Assembly: GCA_902771155.1 (NCBI GenBank)
Contig: CACXVS010000013.1
Location: 1 to 56,767 of the forward strand
DNA from: an uncultured Prevotellaceae bacterium
GTDB lineage: Bacteria > Bacteroidota > Bacteroidia > Bacteroidales > Bacteroidaceae
Direction of reading: 5' to 3'
Length of the DNA: 56,767 bases
Shown here: in pieces, positions 1 through 8,279 of the stretch
Position numbering within the stretch: the stretch's first letter is position 1
Layout: each line of letters starts with the position of its first letter
Notes under the pieces: model-generated
Database searches by the model: none
What the model was told of the DNA's origin: nothing
Seen by the model: the letters and a program-made list of their open reading frames with translations, nothing else
Made by a program: the position numbers and the translations under genes

Positions 1-457
1 AAGTTCTACTTATCCTCTACTAAAGTTCTACCTAAGTTCTACTAAATAGACGAAAATGAGGGGAAATGTGGCTGAATCGTGCATATTTAGGGGCTAAACG
101 ATGCTGAGTAGGGTCCTGGCAGAAACAAAGCTTAAGGCTTGCAAGTTTTATAGCGAGTACTTGTTCTTGAATTCTCTAGAGAATTGAAGCGTTTCATAGG
201 GAGAGAACAATTGCTAGTACTAGTACTAAGCCCTGAATTCTCTAGAGAATTCAACAACAAGGCTTAGGGAGAAAAGTTGAAAGACCTAAGAAAGGAAATT
301 GCGAGGTAGGGATATAGATGTCATCAAGCCCCGAATTGGTAAGGGATAGGTAGAACTTTAGTAGAGGATAGGTAGAACTTTAGTAGAGGGTTAGTAGAAC
401 TTGATTTTTGCGTAAATGTCTAAATATGAGCAGGAAACGCTTAATTTAGTAGAACTT
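1..457. repeat. Gene-free region with inverted-repeat arrays and perfect palindromes
   Basis: No credible gene lies in 1-539. The motif AAGTTCTAC(C/T) occurs three times at the left edge (1-10, about 24-33, 34-43) and four times in inverted form on the right (about 349-358, 371-380, 393-402, 448-457). Bases 11-33 are a perfect 23-bp reverse complement of 348-370. A 22-bp unit is tandemly duplicated at 344-365 and 366-387. Between the arms lie a perfect 20-bp palindrome (TGAATTCTCTAGAGAATTCA, 234-253), a near copy with one changed arm base at 168-187, the palindrome CTAGTACTAG (214-223), and the arms CTAAGCC (226-232) and GGCTTAG (261-267). The element may extend off the left edge. Its function is unknown; a MITE-like element, a protein-binding cluster or a recombination site are all possible. 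Confidence 0.75.
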
Positions 458-503
458 GAATGAAAAACACGAATTTGTTGCCTTGTGTTCCGAAAATAAT
501 CAT

Positions 504-511
504 TATCTTTG
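504..511 (+). promoter_or_regulatory. Predicted promoter -7 element of the GH97 gene
   Basis: TATCTTTG fits the Bacteroidetes -7 consensus TAnnTTTG and lies 28 bp before the ATG. A weak -33 candidate (CTTG, 482-485) sits 18 bp upstream. The right-hand repeat copy of the palindromic element (448-457) ends about 25 bp before this -33 candidate, so a factor binding the repeats could affect this promoter. Confidence 0.6.
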
Positions 512-539
512 CAGGCGGAAAGTATAACAAAAACAATTA

Positions 540-2546
540 ATGATGAGAAAAATGATTTTAGGTCTGGTTTGGCTGATGGCAGCGACGGGCCTGGCAGGGA
601 ATTACGAGGTGAGTTCGCCTAACGGAAAGGTGAAGGTGACGGTAAATACCGATGAAACCGTGAAATGGGCCATCGATTATGAAGGCAAGAAAGTGCTGTT
701 GCCCTCTGAGATTGGTATCCGGATGATACAGGGAAAAAAGTCGCTGGATCTGGGTAAGGTCGGAAAGGTGGCCAAGCAGAGTGTGAACAACAGTTTCAAG
801 AATCCGTTCTACAAGAAACTGACGATCACAGACGAATACGGTCAGCTGCTGCTCTACACCACGCAGAAGTTCACCATCGAGGTGCGCGCTTATGACGACG
901 GGGCTGCTTACAGACTGATTAGTGGCAACACGAAACCTGCCGTTATTACCGATGAAATGGCAGAATTCCGCTTTGCTGACGACTATCAGGCCTTTGTGCC
1001 CTATGTAAACGATAACCGCGGTGGAGAGCGTTATTGCTACTCTTTTGAGTCGTACTACGATGAGGCTCCGCTCTCGAAGATATATCAGGACTCTCTGGCC
1101 ATCACGCCTCTGGCCGTCTGTCTGCCTGAGGGGATGAAGGCTATCGTGATGGATGCTGGAGTGGAGAACTATCCCGGGATGTTCCTGAAGAAGGGCGAGG
1201 GCTGTTCGCTGAAGGCTGAGTTTGCCCCTTACCCCCTGGACTGTGAGGTGGGTGGCTACGACCGCCTGAACCTTGTGCCGACGAAAAGAGCCGATTTCAT
1301 CGCTAAAATCAGCGGTAAGCAGGCCCTTCCCTGGCGCGCCGTTGTCATCACAGAGAAGGATGCGGATATCCTGAACTGCGACATGGCGCAACGCCTGGCT
1401 CCTGCCTGCAGGATAGCCGACACCTCATGGATTCAGCCCGGTAAGGTGGCCTGGGACTGGTGGAACAACTGCAACGTGACGGGAGTTGACTTTAAGTCGG
1501 GCATGAACACCGACACCTATTTATATTATATAGACTTTGCCGCCAGGAACAAGATCGAGTATATCATCATCGACGAGGGATGGAGCGGCAAGGAGTCGTT
1601 GATGGAGGACCTGAGTCCGGATATCGACCTGCCCAGGCTGATTGCCTATGGACGGGACAAGGGTGTGGGTATCATCCTGTGGTCGAGCTGGCGCAATCTT
1701 ATCAACAACGACCCGCTGGGCGACCTCAGTGCCACCGAGGCGGTGATGAAGCACTATGCCGATATGGGCGTCAAGGGCTTCAAGGTGGATTTCTTCGATC
1801 GCGACGACCAGCAGGTGATTGCCTCGGCCTACCGACTCGCTGAGTGCGCAGCGAGGCTGCATCTTTACCTCGACTACCACGGACTGAAGCCTTTCGGCAT
1901 CCAGCGCGCCTATCCGAACATCTTTAACTTTGAGGGGGTGAAGGGACTGGAGAACTCGAAGTGGGAGCCCCGTGTGGGCGACGGGCCGTTGCACAACCAG
2001 CCCCGCTACGACGTGACGGCTCCTTACCTGAGGATGCTCGCCGGGCCGATGGACTATACCCCGGGAGCGATGATGAACGCCATGAAGGATTGCTTCTTCG
2101 GCAACAACGACCACCCCATGAGTCAGGGCACCCGTGTGCACCAGATGGCGATGTACACCACCTTCGAGGCACCGCTGCAGATGATGGCCGACAGTCCGAC
2201 GATGTATATGAAGAACCAGGAATGCACGGATTTCATCGCCCAGATTCCCACCTCCTTCGATGAGACCATCGCCCTCGACGGACAGATGGGCGAATATACC
2301 GTTGTTGCCCGTCGTAAGGGAACCACCTGGTATGTGGCCGCTATGACCGACTGGACACCACGCGACTTGACGCTCGACCTCTCTTTCTTGGGAGAAGGCA
2401 ACTATACTGCAGATATCTTTTCTGATGGCGTGAATGCCCTGAAAGATGGCACAGATTATAAGCATACAACGCAAAATGTGAATGCTAAAAGTCGCATCGC
2501 CATCCACCTGAGCAGTGGGGGAGGATGGACGGCAATCATCCGATAA
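540..2546 (+). CDS. Glycoside hydrolase family 97, retaining (alpha-galactosidase-like) type
   Basis: A 668-residue exported enzyme that probably removes alpha-linked sugars from oligosaccharides in the periplasm. It starts with a signal peptide (hydrophobic residues about 5-18) and has the three GH97 parts: an N-terminal beta-sandwich, a central (beta/alpha)8 barrel and a short C-terminal beta domain. In the barrel, KVDFFDRDDQ places an aspartate (D417) where the retaining GH97 branch has its nucleophile; inverting SusB-type enzymes lack it. NFEGVKGLE (E465, E471) is the acid/base region. The retaining assignment is family knowledge applied by eye. Two ATGs are adjacent at the start (540 and 543). 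No susC/susD pair is nearby; the next gene encodes a different type of outer-membrane receptor. A terminator follows directly. Confidence 0.9.
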   Translation: MMRKMILGLVWLMAATGLAGNYEVSSPNGKVKVTVNTDETVKWAIDYEGKKVLLPSEIGIRMIQGKKSLDLGKVGKVAKQSVNNSFKNPFYKKLTITDEYGQLLLYTTQKFTIEVRAYDDGAAYRLISGNTKPAVITDEMAEFRFADDYQAFVPYVNDNRGGERYCYSFESYYDEAPLSKIYQDSLAITPLAVCLPEGMKAIVMDAGVENYPGMFLKKGEGCSLKAEFAPYPLDCEVGGYDRLNLVPTKRADFIAKISGKQALPWRAVVITEKDADILNCDMAQRLAPACRIADTSWIQPGKVAWDWWNNCNVTGVDFKSGMNTDTYLYYIDFAARNKIEYIIIDEGWSGKESLMEDLSPDIDLPRLIAYGRDKGVGIILWSSWRNLINNDPLGDLSATEAVMKHYADMGVKGFKVDFFDRDDQQVIASAYRLAECAARLHLYLDYHGLKPFGIQRAYPNIFNFEGVKGLENSKWEPRVGDGPLHNQPRYDVTAPYLRMLAGPMDYTPGAMMNAMKDCFFGNNDHPMSQGTRVHQMAMYTTFEAPLQMMADSPTMYMKNQECTDFIAQIPTSFDETIALDGQMGEYTVVARRKGTTWYVAAMTDWTPRDLTLDLSFLGEGNYTADIFSDGVNALKDGTDYKHTTQNVNAKSRIAIHLSSGGGWTAIIR

Positions 2547-2570
2547 GCGGGATTTCGTCGAAAGACATAC

Positions 2571-2611
2571 CCCATCTCGTCGAAACTGATTTCCGGCGAG
2601 ATGGGTTTTTT
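2571..2611 (+). terminator. Intrinsic terminator after the GH97 gene
   Basis: A perfect 9-bp stem (CCCATCTCG, 2571-2579, with CGAGATGGG, 2597-2605) is followed by six T's. The -7 element of the next gene starts three bases after the T-tract, so termination and initiation signals nearly overlap. Confidence 0.85.
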
Positions 2612-2613
2612 CA

Positions 2614-2621
2614 TACCTTTG
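2614..2621 (+). promoter_or_regulatory. Predicted -7 element of the outer-membrane receptor gene
   Basis: TACCTTTG matches TAnnTTTG and lies 48 bp before the ATG at 2670. The -33 region would fall in the loop and right arm of the upstream terminator hairpin. Confidence 0.6.
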
Positions 2622-2669
2622 CACCAGATTTTTAATTCAATGCGCAACTAATAATAAAATAGCAAAGAT

Positions 2670-5186
2670 ATGAAACAGTTAAAAGCATTTTTCGCAGCAG
2701 TAGTGATGATGACCCTGTCATCAACCGTGATGGCCCAGACCACCGTGAAGGGCGTGTTAATGGATGAGAGCTTAGGCGAGAGTGAGCCTTTTGCCACCGT
2801 CCGTGTGTTCAAGGCTGGTAAGTCGGATAAGCCCGTCGCCATGTTCCTCACCGACGAGGAAGGCAAGTTCTCACAGGAAGTGAAGGGCAAGGGTAAGTTC
2901 GACATCGTGTTCAGCAGTGTAGGTAAGGAAGACCTGAAGCAGACGGTCACCCTTGGTCAGGAGAACCCTCTCGACCTGGGTACCCTGTATCTGAAGGAGA
3001 ACGCCACGATGCTGAAGGGTGTGGAAGTCGTTGCCCAGAAGCCTCTTGTGAAGATGGATGTCGATAAGATGAGCTACAACGTGGCTGAGGATGAGGACTC
3101 TAAGTCGAATACCGTTCTCGACATGCTCCGCAAGGTGCCTATGGTGACGGTAGATGGTCAGGACAATATCACCGTGAACGGTTCGTCATCGTTCAAGGTG
3201 TATGTCGATGGTCTGCCCAACGTGATGTTCTCGTCGAACCCCTCGATGGTGTTCAAGAGCATGCCTGCCTCAGCTGTCAAGAGCATCGAGGTGATGACCA
3301 ACCCGGGTGCCAAGTACGATGCAGAGGGTGCTACCGGTGTGCTGAACATCGTGATGAACAAGCAGGAGATGCCTGGTGGTGGTGCAGCAGCACCGAGCAT
3401 GAACGGCTACAACGGTACGTTGCGTGCCTCGGCAGGTAACAAGCAGTTGGGTGCCAGTGCCTTCCTGAACGGTCAGCAGGGTAAGCTGTCATATAGCGCC
3501 AACGTGATGACCTCTTATAATAAGCCGGGCAACACCACCACAGAGATGGAGCAGATCCAGATTGGTCAGGCAGGTACCTCTCAGCTGATGACCTCCGACA
3601 ACGATGTGAAGACCCCGTTCACCATGGGTAGTCTGACACTGGGTTACCAGATCGACCAGATGAGTGTGCTGAACCTCACGGCCCAGGTGAACACGATGAA
3701 CATGAAGAGTACGGGTACCTCGCTGACCACGATGGGAGGCAATGCCTATGGCGACGGTTTCAGCTATGGCAGCAGTACCGATATGAAGAACTCACGCACC
3801 TCGTTCAGCGGAAGCCTCGACTACCAGCGTTTTTTCAACAAGGAGCACACCCAGTCGCTGGCCCTGACCTATCAGCTGAACTACAGTCCCGCCACAACCG
3901 AGATGACCAACAACTTCGGCACCAACTCGAACTATATCGACCTGACCGACCGCTATTCTGAGAATAAGGACAAGACCCTGAACCACACCTTCCAGCTCGA
4001 CTATACGATGCCCCTCGGCACTGGTCAGACACTGAGCCTGGGTGGTAAGCTGCAGCTCCACGACGCTACCTCCGACTCTAAGTACTATCTGCAGAATGTC
4101 TATGATCCCAGCTCAAGCAGTGAGTATGAGTACAAGAACTCTATCCTTGCAGGCTATGGTGAGTATGCCGGTAATTTCGGTAAGTTTGGTGCCAAGGCCG
4201 GTGTGCGCTACGAATACACCTGGCAGGATGTGGAATATCACCTCGGCAACGGCGAGAACTTCAAGACCAGCTACGGCAACCTCGTTCCCACAGCCAGTCT
4301 GCAGTACAACCTCGGCACAGGCAGCAACCTCGGACTGACCTACAACATGCGTATCTCCCGTCCCGGTATCTCCTACCTGAACCCCTACGTCGATAAGACC
4401 AACCCCATTGCCCTCAGCTATGGTAATCCTGACCTGGATGTAGAGAAGAACCACAACGTATCACTGGTCTATAACATGTTCACTCCGAAGCTCATGGTCA
4501 ACCTGAACCTGCATCACAATTTCGTGGACAATGCCATCTCGCAGTACAGCTTCTACGACAGCGACAACCTGCTCAACACCACTTACGGCAACGTGGTTAA
4601 GCGTCATCAGACAGGTTTGAGCGCCTACGTGAACTACCTGCTGACCAAGAACACCCGCATCTTCCTGAACGGTGGTGTGAACTACACTGACCTGCGCAGT
4701 ACTGTCCTCGACCAGAAGAACAGCGGATGGACGGCCAACGCCATGATCGGCTTGCAGCAGACACTGCCTCTCGACCTGAAGCTCAGTGCCTTCGCCATCA
4801 CCTCTACCAAGAACTATACCCTTCAGGGCTGGAGCGGCGGTTTCAACATGCTCACCGCCAGTCTCTCGAAGTCGCTCTTCAACGACAAGCTGACCTTAGG
4901 TGTACAGGGTATCCTCGGTCTTAACGGAGGCGGTAAGCTGAACATCGAGAGTGAGACACGTGGCAAGGACTTCATCAGCCACACCAACATCAAGGTGCCC
5001 ATCTACGGCGTAACCTTCACCGTCAGCTACACCTTCGGTAACACCAAGATGATGTCGAAGCAGCACGTGAACCGTGTACAGAACGACTTCATCGAGCAGC
5101 AGTCACAGGGCGAGATGCTCAACAGCGTAGGCTCTGGCAGCACCAGCGGCAGCGGATCAGCCAACGGCACCATGCCACAACAATAA
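2670..5186 (+). CDS. TonB-dependent receptor-like outer-membrane beta-barrel protein
   Basis: An 838-residue outer-membrane protein. In order it has a signal peptide ending near MAQ (about residue 23), a carboxypeptidase-regulatory-like beta-sandwich (about 25-115), a plug domain (about 120-230, with an NGSSSFKVYVDG-type strand) and a large aromatic-rich beta-barrel. It resembles the OMP_b-brl_3 group rather than SusC, and there is no SusD partner. The barrel seems to end before the C-terminus, because the last ~25 residues are a Gly/Ser/Gln-rich tail (GSGSTSGSGSANGTMPQQ). It lies alone between two terminators, upstream of a LytS/LytT-type pair that might control it. The substrate is unknown. 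Confidence 0.85.
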   Translation: MKQLKAFFAAVVMMTLSSTVMAQTTVKGVLMDESLGESEPFATVRVFKAGKSDKPVAMFLTDEEGKFSQEVKGKGKFDIVFSSVGKEDLKQTVTLGQENPLDLGTLYLKENATMLKGVEVVAQKPLVKMDVDKMSYNVAEDEDSKSNTVLDMLRKVPMVTVDGQDNITVNGSSSFKVYVDGLPNVMFSSNPSMVFKSMPASAVKSIEVMTNPGAKYDAEGATGVLNIVMNKQEMPGGGAAAPSMNGYNGTLRASAGNKQLGASAFLNGQQGKLSYSANVMTSYNKPGNTTTEMEQIQIGQAGTSQLMTSDNDVKTPFTMGSLTLGYQIDQMSVLNLTAQVNTMNMKSTGTSLTTMGGNAYGDGFSYGSSTDMKNSRTSFSGSLDYQRFFNKEHTQSLALTYQLNYSPATTEMTNNFGTNSNYIDLTDRYSENKDKTLNHTFQLDYTMPLGTGQTLSLGGKLQLHDATSDSKYYLQNVYDPSSSSEYEYKNSILAGYGEYAGNFGKFGAKAGVRYEYTWQDVEYHLGNGENFKTSYGNLVPTASLQYNLGTGSNLGLTYNMRISRPGISYLNPYVDKTNPIALSYGNPDLDVEKNHNVSLVYNMFTPKLMVNLNLHHNFVDNAISQYSFYDSDNLLNTTYGNVVKRHQTGLSAYVNYLLTKNTRIFLNGGVNYTDLRSTVLDQKNSGWTANAMIGLQQTLPLDLKLSAFAITSTKNYTLQGWSGGFNMLTASLSKSLFNDKLTLGVQGILGLNGGGKLNIESETRGKDFISHTNIKVPIYGVTFTVSYTFGNTKMMSKQHVNRVQNDFIEQQSQGEMLNSVGSGSTSGSGSANGTMPQQ

Positions 5187-5204
5187 ATTCCACATAAAGG
5201 TACC

Positions 5205-5242
5205 TCTCTCCTGCGTTGAGATAATGCGGGAGAGATTTTTTT
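5205..5242 (+). terminator. Intrinsic terminator after the receptor gene
   Basis: Stem TCTCTCCTGC (5205-5214) pairs with GCGGGAGAGA (5226-5235) with one G-T pair, followed by seven T's. It starts 18 bp after the stop codon. Confidence 0.85.
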
Positions 5243-5251
5243 CATTTTTAT

Positions 5252-5282
5252 TTTGTTTTTCACCCGTTTATTCGTAATTTTG
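5252..5282 (+). promoter_or_regulatory. Promoter of the histidine kinase gene, with the ATG at the expected +1
   Basis: TTTG (5252-5255), a 19-bp spacer and TAATTTTG (5275-5282) form a good Bacteroidetes promoter. The ATG begins at 5290, about where transcription should start, so the message is probably leaderless or nearly so. Confidence 0.75.
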
Positions 5283-5289
5283 CAGTCGT

Positions 5290-6327
5290 ATGAAGAAAAT
5301 CGAGAAAAAAGATATCTGGCTCTTCCTGATTCAGGCAGCTGTATGGGGCATCATCATGCTGGCTCTGCCTCTGGCCACCTTCCTCAGTACCCGTAACTGG
5401 GACTCCACCTCTACTTCCCTGATGATGGTGTGGCAACTGCTCCGGGGACCGATTATCGTCTATTTCGCCAACTTCTATCTCTTCGGCCCTTACCTGTTCT
5501 TCCGCAGGAAGTACTGGCTGTTTGCCCTCTGTAACCTGCTGGTGATCCTTGGCATCAACTATGGTTTCTTCTTCGGATACTTCATGATCAGGGAGCATGT
5601 GCCCACGATGCCCAACAATGCATGGATAGGCTTCTTCTCAGGGGCGTTCATGTTCCTGTTGCTCAACATCGTGATAGGTGCCATCGCCATCGGCATCCGT
5701 CATTTCATCCGTATCCGTCAGATCAAGCAGCAGCTGCTCGACGAGAAGGCCAAGAACACGGAGGCTGAGCTGGCCTGGCTGAAGAACCAGATCAACCCGC
5801 ACTTCCTGTTTAATACGCTGAACAATATCTCGAGTCTGACGCAGATCGACCCCGATGCAGCTCAGGATGCCATCGCCCAGCTGAGCGACCTGTTGCGCTA
5901 TGCCATGTACGAGACCAACAAGAAGACGGTACCCATTCAGGGTGAGGTGGAGTTTATGCGCAACTATATCTCGCTGATGAAACTGCGCTGTAATGACAAG
6001 ACCGACATCACAACGGTTTTCGACGTTCAGCAGAACATGGAGATAGCCCCCCTGCTCTTTATCTCGCTGATAGAGAATGCCTTTAAGCACGGCGTGAGCA
6101 GCAGCCGACCCTCGAAGATTGATATCCGTCTGACGCAGCACGACGACCAGCTGGTGTTCAACTGCGACAATACCAATTACCCGAAGGACGACGCTGACCG
6201 CAGTGGATCGGGCATCGGACTGGAGAATACTCGTCGTCGGCTGGATCTGATGTATGCCGGGCGCTATACCTGGGAGCAGACCCTCGAAGACAACATCTAC
6301 CACGTCAGCATCACCCTCCAGTTGTAA
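5290..6327 (+). CDS. LytS/YehU-type sensor histidine kinase
   Basis: A 345-residue membrane kinase. Four hydrophobic segments (about 8-30, 47-66, 74-96, 107-131) form the sensor/anchor part. A His_kinase domain follows with the phosphoacceptor H171 in NQINPHFLFNTLNNIS, then an HATPase_c domain with the N-box LIENAFKHG and the G-box GSGIGLENTRRRLDLMY. This architecture is typical of kinases that phosphorylate LytTR response regulators, and one follows 43 bp downstream, separated by a 7-bp tandem repeat. The signal is unknown. The ATG is placed where the promoter predicts transcription to begin. Confidence 0.93.
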   Translation: MKKIEKKDIWLFLIQAAVWGIIMLALPLATFLSTRNWDSTSTSLMMVWQLLRGPIIVYFANFYLFGPYLFFRRKYWLFALCNLLVILGINYGFFFGYFMIREHVPTMPNNAWIGFFSGAFMFLLLNIVIGAIAIGIRHFIRIRQIKQQLLDEKAKNTEAELAWLKNQINPHFLFNTLNNISSLTQIDPDAAQDAIAQLSDLLRYAMYETNKKTVPIQGEVEFMRNYISLMKLRCNDKTDITTVFDVQQNMEIAPLLFISLIENAFKHGVSSSRPSKIDIRLTQHDDQLVFNCDNTNYPKDDADRSGSGIGLENTRRRLDLMYAGRYTWEQTLEDNIYHVSITLQL

Positions 6328-6331
6328 TCAT

Positions 6332-6366
6332 AACTATCAACTATCCACTATAAACTATACATTATA
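6332..6366. repeat. 7-bp tandem repeat between kinase and regulator genes
   Basis: Five 7-bp units fill the gap: AACTATC, AACTATC, CACTATA, AACTATA, CATTATA. The array starts four bases after the kinase stop codon and ends four bases before the regulator ATG at 6371. Confidence 0.85.
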
Positions 6367-6370
6367 TAAT

Positions 6371-7135
6371 ATGGCACTGAGATGTATGATTGTTGATGAC
6401 GAGCCGTTGGCAGTGAAGTTGCTCGAGTCGTTTGTTACCAAGACACCCGACCTGGAGCTGCTGGGCTCCTTTACCGACTCTGTTGAGGCCATCAACGCCA
6501 TCAAGGATCATCATCCCGACTTGCTTTTCCTCGATATCCAGATGCCCGACCTCAATGGTATGGAACTGGCTCACATGCTGCCCGAGGGCACGAAGGTCAT
6601 CTTTACCACGGCATTTAAGGAGTATGCCTTCGAGAGCTATGAGGTGAGTGCGCTCGATTTCCTTTTGAAACCCATCCGCTATAATAAGTTCATCACCGCT
6701 GTCGAGAAAGCCAGAGAGTGGTTTGGTCATCATGACGACAAGCCGCAGGAGGTGGTCCAGAATCCGGCCCCTGTCGCCCCGGCCTCACCCAGCGAACCCA
6801 CCACCATCTTCCTGAGGGTCGATGGTGAGTACCGCCAGTTGTCGCTGTCGCAGATACTCTATGTGGAGGGGATGAAGGACTACGTGATGTTCTATCTGGA
6901 AGGTCAGAGGCGTCCGCTGGTCACTCATCTCACGATGAAATCGGTAGAAGACATGTTGCCCGCCTCGCAGTTTATGCGGGTACACCGCTCCTATATCGTA
7001 GCCCTCGACAAGATTCGTAGTGTGGACCGTAACGACTGTATTTATATCGGTGAACAGATTATCCGTGTGACGGATGCCTATCACGATATGTTCATGCAAT
7101 ACCTAAACTCCAAATTCCCTGGAAATCCAAAATAA
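6371..7135 (+). CDS. LytTR-family response regulator
   Basis: A 254-residue DNA-binding response regulator, partner of the kinase just upstream. The receiver domain (1-120) has the acidic pair D9/D10, phosphoacceptor D55 in FLDIQMPD, and the conserved Lys in LLKP (K100). A Pro/Ala-rich linker (about 125-145) leads to a C-terminal LytTR domain (about 148-250) with the family pattern ILYVEGMKDYVMFYLEG and FMRVHRSYIVALDKI. I chose the ATG at 6371 because the in-frame sequence upstream is tandem-repeat DNA and has no homology-like content. The next gene starts 6 bp downstream, so the esterase is probably in the same operon. Confidence 0.93.
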   Translation: MALRCMIVDDEPLAVKLLESFVTKTPDLELLGSFTDSVEAINAIKDHHPDLLFLDIQMPDLNGMELAHMLPEGTKVIFTTAFKEYAFESYEVSALDFLLKPIRYNKFITAVEKAREWFGHHDDKPQEVVQNPAPVAPASPSEPTTIFLRVDGEYRQLSLSQILYVEGMKDYVMFYLEGQRRPLVTHLTMKSVEDMLPASQFMRVHRSYIVALDKIRSVDRNDCIYIGEQIIRVTDAYHDMFMQYLNSKFPGNPK

Positions 7136-7141
7136 CAAAAC

Positions 7142-8272
7142 ATGAAGAAACGAATACTAACCTTCATGATGGCCCTGTCGGCCCTGACAGCTTCTGCCAT
7201 CATCACTATTCCCGTCAAGGGCACCGTCATCAGTCCTGCCGATCCGAATATCCGGTATATAGGCCGCATCAGTTTTACCAATCCCGAGCGCCCGGCATGG
7301 AATTTCCCGGGCATTCAGATCATGGCAGCCTTCGAGGGTACTTCATTGCGGATGATGGCCAAACCCCAGAGTGGTTACTTCATGGCACAGATCGATCAGG
7401 CCGAGCCTTTCAAGGTGGCCTTCCGAGGGGAGCGCGACTCGGTGGCAACCCTCGCCACAGCCTTGTCAGAAGGGTGCCACCTCGTCCGTCTGATGTATAT
7501 CATGGAGGGCTATGAGTATTTCCCGGAGTTCTGGGGGTTTGTGCTCGACCAGGGGCGAAAGCTCGTCGAGGCACCGCCTTTCCCTTCGAGAAAGATCGAA
7601 TTCATCGGCAATTCCATCACCTGTGGCTATGGCAACGAGGGTCTTTGTAAGGAAGAGCACTTCGACTATGCCACAGAGAACCATTATTACTCCTATGCCT
7701 CCATCACGGCGCGCCACTTAGAGGCCCAGCACTGGGTAGTGGCCCGTAGCGGCATCGGTGCTTATCGCAATTATGGGGAGCCCAAAACGGGTTCGCCCGA
7801 CTCCTGTATGCCTGTCCAATATGAATATACGGGCTATGCCTGGAAGTCAGATCTTCGTAACGAGCCCACCTTCCTCAGGGAGAAATGGGACTTCAGCCGC
7901 TTCCAGCCCGATGTGGTCTGCATCAACTTAGGCACCAACGACCTTTCTACCAATAATTACGACCTGGCACTTCTGAAGGCAGGTTATCAGAAACTCCTGG
8001 GAATGGTGCGCCAGCACAACCCGCAAGCAAAGATTGTCTTCCTGACGGGTTCGATGCTCCAGAGCCAGGAGCTGCTCGAGGCCCGTCGGCTACTGGACGA
8101 GGTGACAGCTGAGGCCCGGAAGGCCGGCGACAGTGAGATCTACCGCTTCGACCTGTCTCCTATCGAGGGCGAGGAGTGGTATGGCAACGACTACCATCCC
8201 AACATCTATCAGGACGAGAAGATGGCGGACGAACTGACCGCCTATCTCCGCAAGTTGATGAACTGGTTCTAA
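7142..8272 (+). CDS. CE2-like carbohydrate acetylesterase (SGNH hydrolase)
   Basis: A 376-residue exported esterase with a signal peptide (about 1-19), an N-terminal beta-sandwich (about 25-145) and a C-terminal SGNH hydrolase domain. Block I is FIGNSITCGYG with nucleophile S158, block III is LGTND (N266), and block V is NDYHPN with D350 and H352. The sandwich-plus-SGNH arrangement is that of carbohydrate esterase family 2, which deacetylates plant polysaccharides such as xylan and mannan. The exact substrate is inferred. It begins 6 bp after the LytTR regulator gene, an unusual place for a glycan esterase, and ends 7 bp before an SDR gene. Confidence 0.88.
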   Translation: MKKRILTFMMALSALTASAIITIPVKGTVISPADPNIRYIGRISFTNPERPAWNFPGIQIMAAFEGTSLRMMAKPQSGYFMAQIDQAEPFKVAFRGERDSVATLATALSEGCHLVRLMYIMEGYEYFPEFWGFVLDQGRKLVEAPPFPSRKIEFIGNSITCGYGNEGLCKEEHFDYATENHYYSYASITARHLEAQHWVVARSGIGAYRNYGEPKTGSPDSCMPVQYEYTGYAWKSDLRNEPTFLREKWDFSRFQPDVVCINLGTNDLSTNNYDLALLKAGYQKLLGMVRQHNPQAKIVFLTGSMLQSQELLEARRLLDEVTAEARKAGDSEIYRFDLSPIEGEEWYGNDYHPNIYQDEKMADELTAYLRKLMNWF

Positions 8273-8279
8273 ACTTGTC

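Noticed and set aside
1521..2624. A 367-codon minus-strand frame opposite the GH97 gene
   Set aside because: Histidine/valine-rich composition of an antisense shadow and it runs through the terminator.
540..5186. A polysaccharide utilisation locus with SusC/SusD
   Set aside because: No SusD-like gene, and the receptor is not SusC-type.
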